DNA of 64,000 nucleotides from Comamonadaceae bacterium. Lineage in GTDB: Bacteria; Pseudomonadota; Gammaproteobacteria; Burkholderiales; Burkholderiaceae_C. Each line of letters starts with the position of its first letter. Positions within the stretch are counted from its first letter, which is position 1. The position numbers and the translations under genes were made by a program. Positions 55,050 through 63,318 of this stretch are shown here, one piece after another. The notes below the pieces were generated by a model. That model saw nothing but the letters and a program-made list of their open reading frames with translations, ran no database searches and was not told the DNA's origin. The stretch is taken from contig JAIXSQ010000013.1 of the NCBI GenBank assembly GCA_027484575.1, positions 293,480 to 357,479 on the forward strand, in the 5' to 3' direction.

Positions 55050-55216
55050 GGGAGATGGGGTTCCGGCGGGGAACCGGCCATCATAGCCAGCGCCGGGTGC
55101 CGGGCGGACACCGGCCTGCGGGCCGGTCCCACCCGGCCCGGACGGGCCGTCCGACACGGCTGGGTGGCGCGGTGCGGGAGGGTGTCCGCATCGACTTTCC
55201 CGACAGGAGCCTTCCG

Positions 55217-55384
55217 ATGATTCCCGAGCCCACCCTCGTTTTCTGGATCCTGGGCGCCCCCATGGTGCTGGCGCTGATCGACCTGATGCGCACGCCCAAG
55301 GTGCACGTGCGCCACACCGCCGGCGACCGCTGGGACGGCCCGGTGCGCACCGGCCCGGCCGGCATGCCCCCGCGCGACCGCTGA
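55217..55384 (+). CDS. 55-aa membrane-anchored protein, unknown
   Basis: [55 protein letters not shown]: one hydrophobic segment ([19 protein letters not shown]) and a charged tail. CAGGAG lies 8 bases upstream of the ATG, a clear ribosome-binding site. It is divergent from uvrA and 75 bp before bchI, at the very edge of the photosynthesis cluster. I recognise no family. Confidence 0.55.
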   Translation: MIPEPTLVFWILGAPMVLALIDLMRTPKVHVRHTAGDRWDGPVRTGPAGMPPRDR

Positions 55385-55429
55385 CGCCGCGCCCGGCCCG
55401 CCCTGTCCTGCGGGGCGGCCCGGGTGGAC

Positions 55430-55447
55430 TGTCAAGGCGGGTTGACA
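55430..55447. promoter_or_regulatory. PpsR/CrtJ-type operator at bchI
   Basis: TGTCAAGGCGGGTTGACA is TGT-N12-ACA with perfect 6-bp arms. It fills the 17-bp spacer of a possible promoter: TGGACT (55425-55430) and TATCCT (55448-55453). Confidence 0.75.
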
Positions 55448-55459
55448 TATCCTGCGGGC

Positions 55460-56485
55460 GTGTCCACCCCCTTTCCCTTCTCCGCCATCGTCGGCCAGGA
55501 CGAGATGAAACTCGCCATCCTCGCCACGGCCGTCGATCCGCGCATCGGCGGCGTGCTCGTCTTCGGTGACCGCGGCACCGGCAAGTCCACGGCGGTTCGC
55601 GCCCTTGCCGCGCTGCTGCCGCCCATGAAAGTGGTCGAGGGCTGTCGCTACGGTTGCGACCCGTCCGACACGGCGCGGCAGTGTCCCGATTGCGAGGCCC
55701 TGCGCGCGCACGGCAAGCTGCGCAGCCGCCTGGCGCCCGTGCCGGTGGTCGACCTGCCGCTGGGCGCCACCGAGGACCGCGTGGTCGGTGCGCTCGACCT
55801 CGAGCGGGCACTCACGCAGGGCGTGCGCGCCTTCGAGCCCGGCCTGCTGGCGCGGGCGCACCGCGGCTACCTCTACATCGATGAAGTGAACCTGCTCGAG
55901 GACCACCTCGTCGACCTGCTGATCGACGTGGCGGCCTCGGGTGAGAACGTGGTCGAGCGCGAGGGCCTGAGCGTGCGGCATCCCGCACGCTTCGTGCTCG
56001 TGGGCAGCGGCAATCCCGAAGAGGGCGAGCTGCGGCCGCAGCTGCTCGACCGCTTCGGCCTGTCGGTGGACGTGCGCACGCCCGAGGACCTGGCGCTGCG
56101 TGTCGAGGTGATCCGCCGGCGCGATGCCTACGAACGCGACCCGCAGGCGTTCTGCGCGACCTGGCAGGCCGAGGACGAGCGCCTGCGCAAGCGCATCGTG
56201 GCGGCGCGCAAGCGACTGGGCGGCGTGGTCGCCGGCGACGCGGCGCTGACCCGCGCGGCGCAGCTGTGTGCCCACCTGGGCACCGACGGGCTGCGCGGCG
56301 ACCTCACGCTGATGCGCGCCGCGCGCGCGCTGGCCGCGCTGGATGGCGATCCCGAGGTGACCGACGCGCACCTGCGGCGGATGGCCGCCCCCGCCTTGCG
56401 CCACCGGCTGCGCCGCAACCCGCTCGACGATGCCGGCTCCAGCGTGCGGGTCGAGCGCGGCGTGGCCGAACTGCTGGGCGCATGA
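55460..56485 (+). CDS. bchI: Magnesium chelatase subunit I
   Basis: A 341-residue AAA+ ATPase that powers insertion of Mg2+ into protoporphyrin IX, the first committed step of bacteriochlorophyll synthesis. Walker A GDRGTGKS at residues 36-43, the long family insert [22 protein letters not shown], Walker [35 protein letters not shown] and sensor 1 [23 protein letters not shown] are all present. The GTG start lies 6 bases after a -10 box, with the family N-terminus [16 protein letters not shown] next. Linked to bchD through a 14-codon overlapping frame. Confidence 0.96.
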   Translation: MSTPFPFSAIVGQDEMKLAILATAVDPRIGGVLVFGDRGTGKSTAVRALAALLPPMKVVEGCRYGCDPSDTARQCPDCEALRAHGKLRSRLAPVPVVDLPLGATEDRVVGALDLERALTQGVRAFEPGLLARAHRGYLYIDEVNLLEDHLVDLLIDVAASGENVVEREGLSVRHPARFVLVGSGNPEEGELRPQLLDRFGLSVDVRTPEDLALRVEVIRRRDAYERDPQAFCATWQAEDERLRKRIVAARKRLGGVVAGDAALTRAAQLCAHLGTDGLRGDLTLMRAARALAALDGDPEVTDAHLRRMAAPALRHRLRRNPLDDAGSSVRVERGVAELLGA

Positions 56486-56526
56486 GCCCCGCGCTCCCTC
56501 TCCCGTCCTCCCTCTGCTCGCGATGA
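56482..56526 (+). other. 14-codon relay ORF bridging bchI and bchD
   Basis: [14 protein letters not shown] begins at an ATG overlapping the bchI stop (ATGA at 56482-56485) and ends with a TGA overlapping the bchD start (ATGA at 56523-56526). It is just long enough to carry terminating ribosomes from one gene to the next. The peptide itself need have no function. Confidence 0.4.
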
Positions 56527-58265
56527 GCCTGGCTGCCGTCGCCGCCGCCTTGCTGGCCGTGGACCCGGCCGGGCTCGGCGGCGCCGTGCTGCGCACCCGC
56601 TCGGCGAGCGCCGCCCAGGCCTGGCTCGACCTGTTCGGCTCGCTGCTGCCCCAGGGAACGCCGCTGCAGCGCCTGCCCGCCGGCGTGGACGACGCAGCGC
56701 TGCTGGGTGGCCTGGACCTGGCGGCCAGCTTGGCGCTCGGGCGCCCCAGCCTGCAACCGGGTGTGCTGGCCCGCTGCGACGGCGGCGTGCTGGTGGTGCC
56801 GATGGCCGAGCGCCTTTCTCCGGGACTGGCCGGTCGGCTGGCGGGCGTGCTGGACCGCGGCGTCGTGGACTTGCAGCGCGAAGGGCTGGCGGCTGTGCAG
56901 CCGGCCCGGCTGTCGATCGTCGCGCTCGACGAAGGCGCGGACGACGACGAACACCTGCCGTTCGCCCTGGCGGACCGGTTGGCGCTGCATCTGGTCCTGG
57001 CCGAAGACAGCCTGGCCGACGGGCTGCCGGATCCCGAGGCGCCCGCTGCCGTGTCGGCGGCGCGGGCACGATTGGCGCAGGTGGCCGACGGACCGTCGCT
57101 GGTCCAGGCCTTGTGCGAGGCGGCCGCTGCCTTGGGGGCCGATTCGCTGCGTGCGCCCTGGCTGGCCCTTCGGCTGGCACGGGCGGCGGCGGCCCTGGAC
57201 GGCAGTGCGCAGGTGCAGCAGGCGCATGCCGACCTGGCGGCCCAGCTGGTGCTGGGCCCGCGCGCGACCCGCGTGCCGCAGGCACCGCCAGCAGCCGAGC
57301 CGCCAGCGGCCCAGGAGCCCCCACCGCCCCCGGAGCCCGGCGACGAGGAGACGGCTGTTCCGCCCTCGGCGGAGGAACTGGCCGAGGCGGTGCTCGCTGC
57401 CGCCCAGGCCTGCCTGCCCGCCGGACTGCTGGCCGCCCTGGCGCTGGGCAAGGCGGCGCAGGCCCGCGGAGCCGGGGGGCGCGCTGGCGCGGCACAGCGC
57501 GGCCAGTCGCGCGGACGGCCGGTGGGGTCGCGCCGGGCCCGCCCGCGCGCGGGCCAGCGCTTGCACCTGGTCGACACCCTGCGAGCCGCGGCGCCGTGGC
57601 AGTCCTTGCGCGCACGCGAGTGGGCACGACAGGCCGGTCCCGCCGCCGTGCCACCCAGGATCCACGTGCGCACCGGTGATTTCCACGTGCAGCGCCTGCG
57701 GCAACGCAGTCGCACGACGACCATCTTCGTGGTCGATGCGTCCGGGTCGGCGGCCCTGCACCGCCTGGCCGAGGCCAAGGGCGCCGTGGAGCTGATGCTG
57801 GCCGACTGCTATGTGCGGCGCGACCAGGTGGCCGTGCTGGCCTTCCGCGGCACGGGGGCGGAGCTCGTGTTGCCGCCCACCCGCTCGCTGGCGCGCGCCA
57901 AGCGCAGCCTGGCCGGCCTGCCCGGCGGCGGCGGCACGCCGCTGGCCAGTGCACTCGACGCTGCCCAGGCCCTGGTGCAGGCGGTGCGCCGCAAGGGCGA
58001 GCAGCCGTTGCTGGTGGTGCTGACCGACGGCCGGGCCAACGTGACGCGCGACGGCAATCCGGGCCGGCAGCAGGCGGCCGAGGAGGCCCTGGCGCAGGCG
58101 CGCCGCCTGCAGGCCGAAGGCGTGAGCGCCTTGCTGGTGGACACCGCGCCGCAGCCCCAGCCCACGGCCCGCGCACTGGCGGACGCGCTCGGTGCCAGCT
58201 ACCTGCCGCTGCCGCATGCCGGCGCCGCGCAGGTCTCCGCCGCGGTGCGGCAGGTCGCCGCCTGA
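56523..58265 (+). CDS. bchD: Magnesium chelatase subunit D
   Basis: A 580-residue partner of BchI. The N-terminal AAA-like half (about residues 1-230) lacks a Walker A motif, as is normal for BchD. It is followed by a Pro/Glu-rich acidic linker (PPAAEPPAAQEPPPPPEPGDEETAVPP) and a C-terminal von Willebrand A domain with the MIDAS motif VVDASGSAALHR (about 403) and GGGGTPLASALDAA. BchI and BchD form the stacked ring that works on BchH, which is not in the window. The ATG overlaps the relay ORF. TTG and other AT-ending codons look more common than in the genes to the left. Confidence 0.94.
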   Translation: MSLAAVAAALLAVDPAGLGGAVLRTRSASAAQAWLDLFGSLLPQGTPLQRLPAGVDDAALLGGLDLAASLALGRPSLQPGVLARCDGGVLVVPMAERLSPGLAGRLAGVLDRGVVDLQREGLAAVQPARLSIVALDEGADDDEHLPFALADRLALHLVLAEDSLADGLPDPEAPAAVSAARARLAQVADGPSLVQALCEAAAALGADSLRAPWLALRLARAAAALDGSAQVQQAHADLAAQLVLGPRATRVPQAPPAAEPPAAQEPPPPPEPGDEETAVPPSAEELAEAVLAAAQACLPAGLLAALALGKAAQARGAGGRAGAAQRGQSRGRPVGSRRARPRAGQRLHLVDTLRAAAPWQSLRAREWARQAGPAAVPPRIHVRTGDFHVQRLRQRSRTTTIFVVDASGSAALHRLAEAKGAVELMLADCYVRRDQVAVLAFRGTGAELVLPPTRSLARAKRSLAGLPGGGGTPLASALDAAQALVQAVRRKGEQPLLVVLTDGRANVTRDGNPGRQQAAEEALAQARRLQAEGVSALLVDTAPQPQPTARALADALGASYLPLPHAGAAQVSAAVRQVAA

Positions 58266-58269
58266 GGCT

Positions 58270-59205
58270 GTGGTGGGGCCGCCGTCGCCGCTGGACTGGG
58301 ACGTCGACGGCCGTGACTGGCCCCTGCGCGCGCACAGCCGCTTCATCGACGCCGCCGGGCTGCGCTGGCACGTGCAGCAGCTGCCGGGTGGGCAGCCGAT
58401 GGCACCCGTTGCCTTGCTGCTGCACGGCACAGGCGCGTCGGCGCACTCCTGGCGTGCGCTGGCACCGCTGCTGCAGGCGCGAGGCTTCGAGGTGATCGCG
58501 CCCGATCTGCCGGGCCATGCCTTCACCTCCCTGCCTCCCGAGCGTGGACCTGGCGCCGACCTCTGCACGCTCCCCGGCATGGCGCGTGGCGTGGCGGCGC
58601 TGCTGTCGGTGCTGCAGCGGCGGCCCGCGCTGCTGGTGGGCCATTCGGCCGGCGCAGCGATCGCGGTGCGCCTGGCACTGGACGGCCTGGCGGCGCGCAC
58701 GATCGTGAGCATCAACGGCGCACTCCTGCCTTGGGGCGGCTGGGTCGGTCCGCTGTTCGCGCCGGTGGCCCGCGTGATGGCGGCCACCCGGCTGGTGCCT
58801 CGCCTGTTCGCCCACCACGCGGCCGACCCCGCCGTGCTGCAGCGGCTGCTGGACGGCACCGGCTCGCAGTTGGACGGCCCGGGCCGTGCGCTCTACGCGC
58901 GGCTAGTGCGTTCGCCGGGCCACGCGCGCGGTGCGCTGCGGATGATGGCTGGCTGGGACCTGCCGACGCTCGCGCGTTCGCTCGGGCGGCTGGAGGTTCC
59001 GTTGCACCTGTTCGTGGGCGGCGGCGATCGCACCGTCCCGCCCGCGCAGTCAGCCGAGGTGGAGCGCCTGCTGCGCCCCGACGTCCGGCGGCCGCTCGTG
59101 CGGCTAGCCGGACTGGGGCATCTGGCCCACGAGGAACTGCCGGGCGAGGTCGTGCGCCTGATCGTGGGGCGCCACGAGGCCGAAGCCGCTGCCGCTCAGC
59201 GCTGA
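58270..59205 (+). CDS. bchO: Magnesium chelatase accessory protein BchO (alpha/beta hydrolase)
   Basis: A 311-residue alpha/beta hydrolase: LLLHGTGASAHSWRALAPLLQARGFEVIAPDLPGHAFTS, the nucleophile elbow VGHSAGAAIAVRL, a late Asp in FVGGGDRTVPP and His in LAGLGHLAHEELPG. The signatures and position after bchI-bchD match BchO. Its exact reaction in Mg-chelation is not established. The start is GTG at 58270 (or 58273) just after the bchD stop. The 3' end overlaps the convergent cytochrome-assembly gene by 10 bp. Confidence 0.92.
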   Translation: MVGPPSPLDWDVDGRDWPLRAHSRFIDAAGLRWHVQQLPGGQPMAPVALLLHGTGASAHSWRALAPLLQARGFEVIAPDLPGHAFTSLPPERGPGADLCTLPGMARGVAALLSVLQRRPALLVGHSAGAAIAVRLALDGLAARTIVSINGALLPWGGWVGPLFAPVARVMAATRLVPRLFAHHAADPAVLQRLLDGTGSQLDGPGRALYARLVRSPGHARGALRMMAGWDLPTLARSLGRLEVPLHLFVGGGDRTVPPAQSAEVERLLRPDVRRPLVRLAGLGHLAHEELPGEVVRLIVGRHEAEAAAAQR

Positions 59206-60218
59206 ACGTCCGTCACCGTGACCTGCAGGTCACGCGTGCCGGCGCCCACGGCGACAGAACGACCGAGCAGGTCGCCGGGCTGCGGCAGGGCATCGCCGCC
59301 CTTGGCGACCCGGGCCACCACCACCCAGCGGGGCGCACCGCCAGCGCCGCTGGTGGACTGCCAGTCCCCGACGTCCAGCGCGAAGCTGGCAGGCAGATCG
59401 CGCGCACTCAGGCGGACCGTCCCCAAGGGCGGGCCATTGCCGGCCGCGTCCCGCGCGTAGACGAACACCACGTCCTGCGGCTGCACCTGCGCCTGCAGTG
59501 CGGGAGCCAGTCGGACGGTGCCCGCCACCCGGGTCTGCGGACCCGCAGCGGCCGGTGCGTGCAGCGCCTGCAGGCTGCGGGCGAGCATGGCCGCCACCTC
59601 GCTGCCGGGTGGGGCGAGTCGCAGTGCCTGCTTCCAGGCCGTGAGCGCGCCCTCCACATCCCCCCGCGCGAAGGCGGCATTCCCGCTGGCGAGCCAGGCA
59701 GGCAGATGGCTGGGGTCCGCGCGCTGGGCGCGCGCGAGCAGCACCTCGGCCTGCGCCGCGGCCACCGCGTCCCGGGCCTGGAGAAGGGCCTCGGCCGCTT
59801 CCGTCAGCAGGGATGCGTCGGCCGGAGCCTTGGCGACCGCGCGTTCGTACGCGGAGCGGGCCTGTGCGGCCCGGCCCAGCGCCGCTGCGGACCGGCCCAG
59901 CATCGCCCAGTCGGCGGCACTGCCGTCGGTGGCTGCGAGCCGCGTGGCGAGCCGCTCGACCATCGCGACCGCATCTGGCTGCAGCAACGCCGCCTGCAGC
60001 TTGGCGGCGCCCTCGCTGGCTGCAGGCGAGGGCGCCGCCAAGCCGCCGTCCGCCTCTCGCGCATCACGGGTGCCAGCCGGCCAGCCCAGCACGGCAGCCA
60101 GCGCGAGCACTGCCACGCCCGCCCCCGCCGCCAGGGCCCATAGCGTGGAGAGATCCCGCTGGGGCGGGGCGATGGAGGGGGAGGGCCCCGCCGAGCTGAG
60201 TTTGACCGGTGCGTTCAC
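59196..60218 (-). CDS. CcmI/CycH-like TPR protein for cytochrome c assembly
   Basis: A 340-residue membrane-anchored protein. It has a cytoplasmic N-terminus, one span (LWALAAGAGVAVLALAAVLGW), then about three TPR units (AADWAMLGRSAAALGRAAQARSAYERAVAKAPADASLLTEAAEALL; HLPAWLASGNAAFARGDVEGALTAWKQALRLAPPGS). The C-terminal domain matches CcmI: VAGTVRLAPALQAQVQPQDVVFVYARDAAGNGPPLGTVRLSARDLPASFALD...VARVAKGGDALPQPGDLLG. CcmI presents apocytochrome c for haem ligation. It lies within the photosynthesis cluster, divergent from crtE and sharing its PpsR-type region. The start is GTG. Confidence 0.82.
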   Translation of the reverse strand: MNAPVKLSSAGPSPSIAPPQRDLSTLWALAAGAGVAVLALAAVLGWPAGTRDAREADGGLAAPSPAASEGAAKLQAALLQPDAVAMVERLATRLAATDGSAADWAMLGRSAAALGRAAQARSAYERAVAKAPADASLLTEAAEALLQARDAVAAAQAEVLLARAQRADPSHLPAWLASGNAAFARGDVEGALTAWKQALRLAPPGSEVAAMLARSLQALHAPAAAGPQTRVAGTVRLAPALQAQVQPQDVVFVYARDAAGNGPPLGTVRLSARDLPASFALDVGDWQSTSGAGGAPRWVVVARVAKGGDALPQPGDLLGRSVAVGAGTRDLQVTVTDVQR

Positions 60219-60230
60219 AGTGTCTATATT
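60202..60230 (+). promoter_or_regulatory. Sigma-70 promoter of crtE-crtF
   Basis: TTGACC (60202-60207), a 17-bp spacer and TATATT (60225-60230) form one of the best matches to the sigma-70 consensus in the window. Transcription would start near 60237, 40 bases before crtE. Confidence 0.7.
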
Positions 60231-60263
60231 GCATGACGTTCATAGTGTCTCGTCAAGTTGACA
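60221..60263. promoter_or_regulatory. Tandem PpsR/CrtJ-type operators at crtE
   Basis: The perfect site TGTCTCGTCAAGTTGACA (60246-60263) is TGT-N12-ACA. A near match TGTCTATATTGCATGACG (60221-60238; last base differs) overlaps the -10 box 7 bp upstream. Two sites 7-8 bp apart is the classic CrtJ/PpsR cooperative layout. Confidence 0.75.
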
Positions 60264-60277
60264 CGGAGGTTGACCCC

Positions 60278-61165
60278 ATGAAGGTGATCACGCGCATCGA
60301 GCAATCCCTCGCCACCGCACTGTCCGGTTGCGACTCGCCCCAGTGCCCGCCCAAGCTGGCCGGCGCGATCCGGCATGCCGTGTTCCCGGGAGGCGCCCGG
60401 ATCCGGCCCCAGCTGTGCCTGGCGGTGGCGCAGGCCTGCGGCGACGACCAGCCCGAGCTGTCCGGTGCGGCCGCCGTCGCGATCGAGCTCATGCATTGCG
60501 CGTCGCTGGTCCACGACGACCTGCCGTGCTTCGACGACGCGCCGACGCGCCGAGGCCGCGCCTCCGTCCACTGGGCCTATGGCGAGCCGCTGGCCGTGCT
60601 GGCAGGTGATGCCCTGATCGTGCTCGCCTTCCAGACGCTGGCGCAGGCGGGTGCACAGGCCCCGCAGCGTCTTGGCGTTCTGCTGCAACTGGTTGCACAG
60701 GGGGTCGGTGTTCCCGGGGGCATCGTCGCCGGGCAGGCCTGGGAATCCGAGTCCCGTGTGGCGCTGGTCACCTACCAGCAGGCCAAGACCGGCGCGCTGT
60801 TCGAGGCGGCCACCGCCGCAGGCGCGCAGGCGGCCGGGGCCGACCCCAAGCCGTGGCGCATGCTGGGTCAGTGGCTGGGCGAGGCCTACCAAGTGGCCGA
60901 CGACATCCGCGACGTCGCCTCCGATCCTGCCGTGCTGGGCAAGCCGGTGGGACGCGACCTGGCGCTCGGCCGCCCGAGTGCAGCCCGTGAACTGGGGCTG
61001 GAAGGCGCCATCCGCCTCTTCGGCGATCTGATCGACAGTGCCAAGGCCAGCGTGCCGGAATGCGCGGGTGCCGCCGGCCTGCGGCAGCTGGTGGAAGCCG
61101 AGTCCGAGCGGCTGCTGCCGCGGCTGATGGCCGCGAACCTGCTGGCCGACCTGGCCGCGGCCTGA
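60278..61165 (+). CDS. crtE: Geranylgeranyl diphosphate synthase
   Basis: A 295-residue trans-prenyltransferase that makes C20 GGPP for carotenoids and the bacteriochlorophyll tail. First Asp-rich motif LVHDDLPCFDDAPTRRGRASVH, GGARIRPQLCLAV before it, second motif YQVADDIRDVASD. The ATG has CGGAGG eight bases upstream. It forms an operon with crtF (7-bp gap) under the tandem PpsR-type sites. Confidence 0.95.
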   Translation: MKVITRIEQSLATALSGCDSPQCPPKLAGAIRHAVFPGGARIRPQLCLAVAQACGDDQPELSGAAAVAIELMHCASLVHDDLPCFDDAPTRRGRASVHWAYGEPLAVLAGDALIVLAFQTLAQAGAQAPQRLGVLLQLVAQGVGVPGGIVAGQAWESESRVALVTYQQAKTGALFEAATAAGAQAAGADPKPWRMLGQWLGEAYQVADDIRDVASDPAVLGKPVGRDLALGRPSAARELGLEGAIRLFGDLIDSAKASVPECAGAAGLRQLVEAESERLLPRLMAANLLADLAAA

Positions 61166-61172
61166 CCGACCC

Positions 61173-62330
61173 ATGACCAGTCCGCACCTGCCCAGCGCGC
61201 AGCCGTGGCCCACGGTCAGCTGGCGGGAGCGCTGGCTGACATGGCGCGATCGCATGCTGGCGGACGCCGGCTTCCGGCGCCGGGCCATCGCCTTCGCGCC
61301 GACGCGCCGTCTCGCGAATGGGCACGCCCGCGCCCTGTTCGACCTGATGGCCGGATTCACGTACACCCAAGTCCTTCTGGCTTGCGTGCGCCTGGACCTG
61401 TTCGCCCGGCTCGCCGACGGCCCGTTGGACCTCGACGCTCTGGGGCGGGCGGTGCGCCTGCCAGCCGACGCGCTCGACCGGCTGGCCGATGCGGCAGTGG
61501 CGCTGCGCTTGCTGCAGTGGCGGGGACCGCGCCGGGTCGGGCTTGGCGCCCTGGGCGCCACGCTGGTGGGCAACGAAGCGCTGCTCGCGATGGTCGAGCA
61601 CCACGCCACCCTGTACGCCGACCTGGCCGATCCGGTGGCGTTGCTGCGCGGGGAGTCCCGCGCCGGATTGGCCGAGATCTTCCCGTATGCGGTGTCCGAC
61701 GACCCAGGCGAGCTCGGGCCTGCGCAGGTCGGGCCCTATTCCGCGCTGATGTCGGCCTCGCAGGTGCTGGTAGGAGACGAGATCCTGCGTGCCTACCCTT
61801 TCGCGCGCCACCGTTGCGTGCTCGACGTGGGCGGCGGCGAGGGCACGTTCCTGCTGCGCGTGGCGCAGGCCGTGCCATCTGCGCAACTGTGCCTGTTCGA
61901 CCTGCCGGCTGTCGCCGACCGGGCACGCGCCCGCTTTGTGGCGGCGGGACTCGGTGACCGGGCGCAGGCAGTCGGCGGCAACTTCCGACTCGATCCGCTC
62001 CCCGTGGGTGCAGACCTGGCGACCCTTCTGCGCGTGGCCCACGACCACGACGACGCGACGGTCCACGCGGTGCTGCGGTCGATCCGCGCCTGCCTGGCCC
62101 CGGGCGGCCACCTGTTGCTGGCGGAGCCCATGGCCGGGGCGGCGGGCGCCGAACCCATGGGCGCGGCGTACTTCGGCATGTACCTGCTGGCCATGGGCAG
62201 CGGCAAGGCACGCACCGCGGACCAACTCATGGCCATGGTGCGGGCTGCCGGCTTCGACCGGGTGGAACTCCTGCCGAGCCGGATTCCCCTGCAAGTCGGG
62301 TTGATCCACGCTAGTGTCAATGAGAATTGA
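61173..62330 (+). CDS. crtF: Demethylspheroidene O-methyltransferase
   Basis: A 385-residue SAM-dependent methyltransferase that methylates the 1-hydroxyl of demethylspheroidene in the spheroidene (and spirilloxanthin) branch. An N-terminal dimerisation/winged-helix region (residues 50-150: LFDLMAGFTYTQVLLACVRLDLFARLADGPLDLDALG) precedes the SAM fold CVLDVGGGEGTFLLRVAQAVP. ILRVAHDHDD-like catalytic histidines are in LLRVAHDHDDATVHAVL. BchU is a homologue, but the crtE-crtF-bchC order points to CrtF. The stop codon lies within the PpsR-type site of bchC. Confidence 0.92.
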   Translation: MTSPHLPSAQPWPTVSWRERWLTWRDRMLADAGFRRRAIAFAPTRRLANGHARALFDLMAGFTYTQVLLACVRLDLFARLADGPLDLDALGRAVRLPADALDRLADAAVALRLLQWRGPRRVGLGALGATLVGNEALLAMVEHHATLYADLADPVALLRGESRAGLAEIFPYAVSDDPGELGPAQVGPYSALMSASQVLVGDEILRAYPFARHRCVLDVGGGEGTFLLRVAQAVPSAQLCLFDLPAVADRARARFVAAGLGDRAQAVGGNFRLDPLPVGADLATLLRVAHDHDDATVHAVLRSIRACLAPGGHLLLAEPMAGAAGAEPMGAAYFGMYLLAMGSGKARTADQLMAMVRAAGFDRVELLPSRIPLQVGLIHASVNEN

Positions 62331-62354
62331 CATTCCAAGAAGTCCACCTAGGAT
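62315..62354 (+). promoter_or_regulatory. bchC promoter overlapped by a PpsR/CrtJ-type operator
   Basis: TGTCAATGAGAATTGACA (62315-62332) is TGT-N12-ACA with perfect 7-bp arms and overlaps the crtF stop. Its right end is a consensus -35 TTGACA (62327-62332); after 16 bp comes a -10 TAGGAT (62349-62354). Repressor binding would cover the -35 box. Confidence 0.8.
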
Positions 62355-62361
62355 GACAGCC

Positions 62362-63318
62362 ATGCCGTCGCCGAGCCCCGTCTTTTCCAGAACGCATGCC
62401 GTCGTGCTCGAAGAGCCCGGCCGCATCGACCTGCGCGACGTGGCCCTGGCGCCGTTGAGCGCAGGCGACTTGTTGGTCGAGGTGGACCACAGCGGCATCA
62501 GCACCGGGACCGAGCGCCTGCTGTGGAGCGGCCGCATGCCGGCTTTTCCGGGCATGGGCTATCCGTTGGTCCCGGGCTACGAATCGGTCGGTCGCGTGAT
62601 CGACGCGGGTGCAGCCGCCATCCACGCCGTTGGCGAGCACGTCTTCGTGCCGGGCTCCACGGGGTTTCTCGACGTGCGCGGGCTGTTCGGTGGCGCCAGC
62701 CGCCACGTCGTCGTGCCTGGCACGCGCGTGCTGCCCGTGGACCCTGCCTGGGGTGAGCGGGCAGTGCTGCTGGCCCTGGCGGCGACGGCGCACCATGCGA
62801 TCGGCCTGTCCGCGCCGGACCTCATCGTCGGCCATGGCGTGCTGGGCCGGCTGCTGTCGCGGCTGTGCGTGGCGCGCGGCCTGCAGCCGGTCGTGTGGGA
62901 AACGGCGGAAGGGCGCAGTGGCGCGGCGGCGCCTGGCGTCACGGTCCTGCATCCGGACAGCGACGATCGTCGCGCCTACGGCTGCATCGTCGATGCCAGC
63001 GGCGATGCCGGGCTGCTCGACACGCTGATCGCACGCCTCGCCCCCGGGGGAGAGGTGGTGCTTGCGGGCTTCTACGAGGACCGGCTGGCCTTCGATTTCG
63101 CCCGCGCCTTCCTGCGCGAGCCGCGCCTGCGCATCGCTGCGCAATGGCAAGCCGCCGACCTGAAGGCCGTGCACGCGCTGGTCGCCTGCGGGCAGCTGTC
63201 GCTGGACGGACTGATCACGCACCGCGAGCCGGCCAGCCGCGCCGCGCGTGCCTACGAGACGGCGTTCACCGACGCCGCCTGCCTGAAGATGACCCTCGAC
63301 TGGAGACACGGCGCATGA
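62362..63318 (+). CDS. bchC: 3-hydroxyethyl bacteriochlorophyllide a dehydrogenase
   Basis: A 318-residue MDR-type dehydrogenase that oxidises the 3-hydroxyethyl group to the 3-acetyl group of bacteriochlorophyllide a. Family sequence: AVVLEEPGRIDLRDVALAPLSAGDLLVEVDHSGISTGTERLLWSGRMPAFPGMGYPLVPGYESVGRV, with VFVPGSTGFLDVRGLFGGASRHVVVP. It lacks typical zinc ligands, as BchC does. The ATG at 62362 has AGGA 8 bases upstream and lies 7 bases after the -10 box; an ATG at 62353 overlaps the -10. It overlaps bchX by ATGA. Confidence 0.94.
   Translation: MPSPSPVFSRTHAVVLEEPGRIDLRDVALAPLSAGDLLVEVDHSGISTGTERLLWSGRMPAFPGMGYPLVPGYESVGRVIDAGAAAIHAVGEHVFVPGSTGFLDVRGLFGGASRHVVVPGTRVLPVDPAWGERAVLLALAATAHHAIGLSAPDLIVGHGVLGRLLSRLCVARGLQPVVWETAEGRSGAAAPGVTVLHPDSDDRRAYGCIVDASGDAGLLDTLIARLAPGGEVVLAGFYEDRLAFDFARAFLREPRLRIAAQWQAADLKAVHALVACGQLSLDGLITHREPASRAARAYETAFTDAACLKMTLDWRHGA

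Noticed and set aside
61173..62330. bchU (bacteriochlorophyllide C-20 methyltransferase)
   Set aside because: BchU and CrtF are homologous, but the crtE-crtF-bchC-bchX order and a bacteriochlorophyll a-type cluster fit CrtF.
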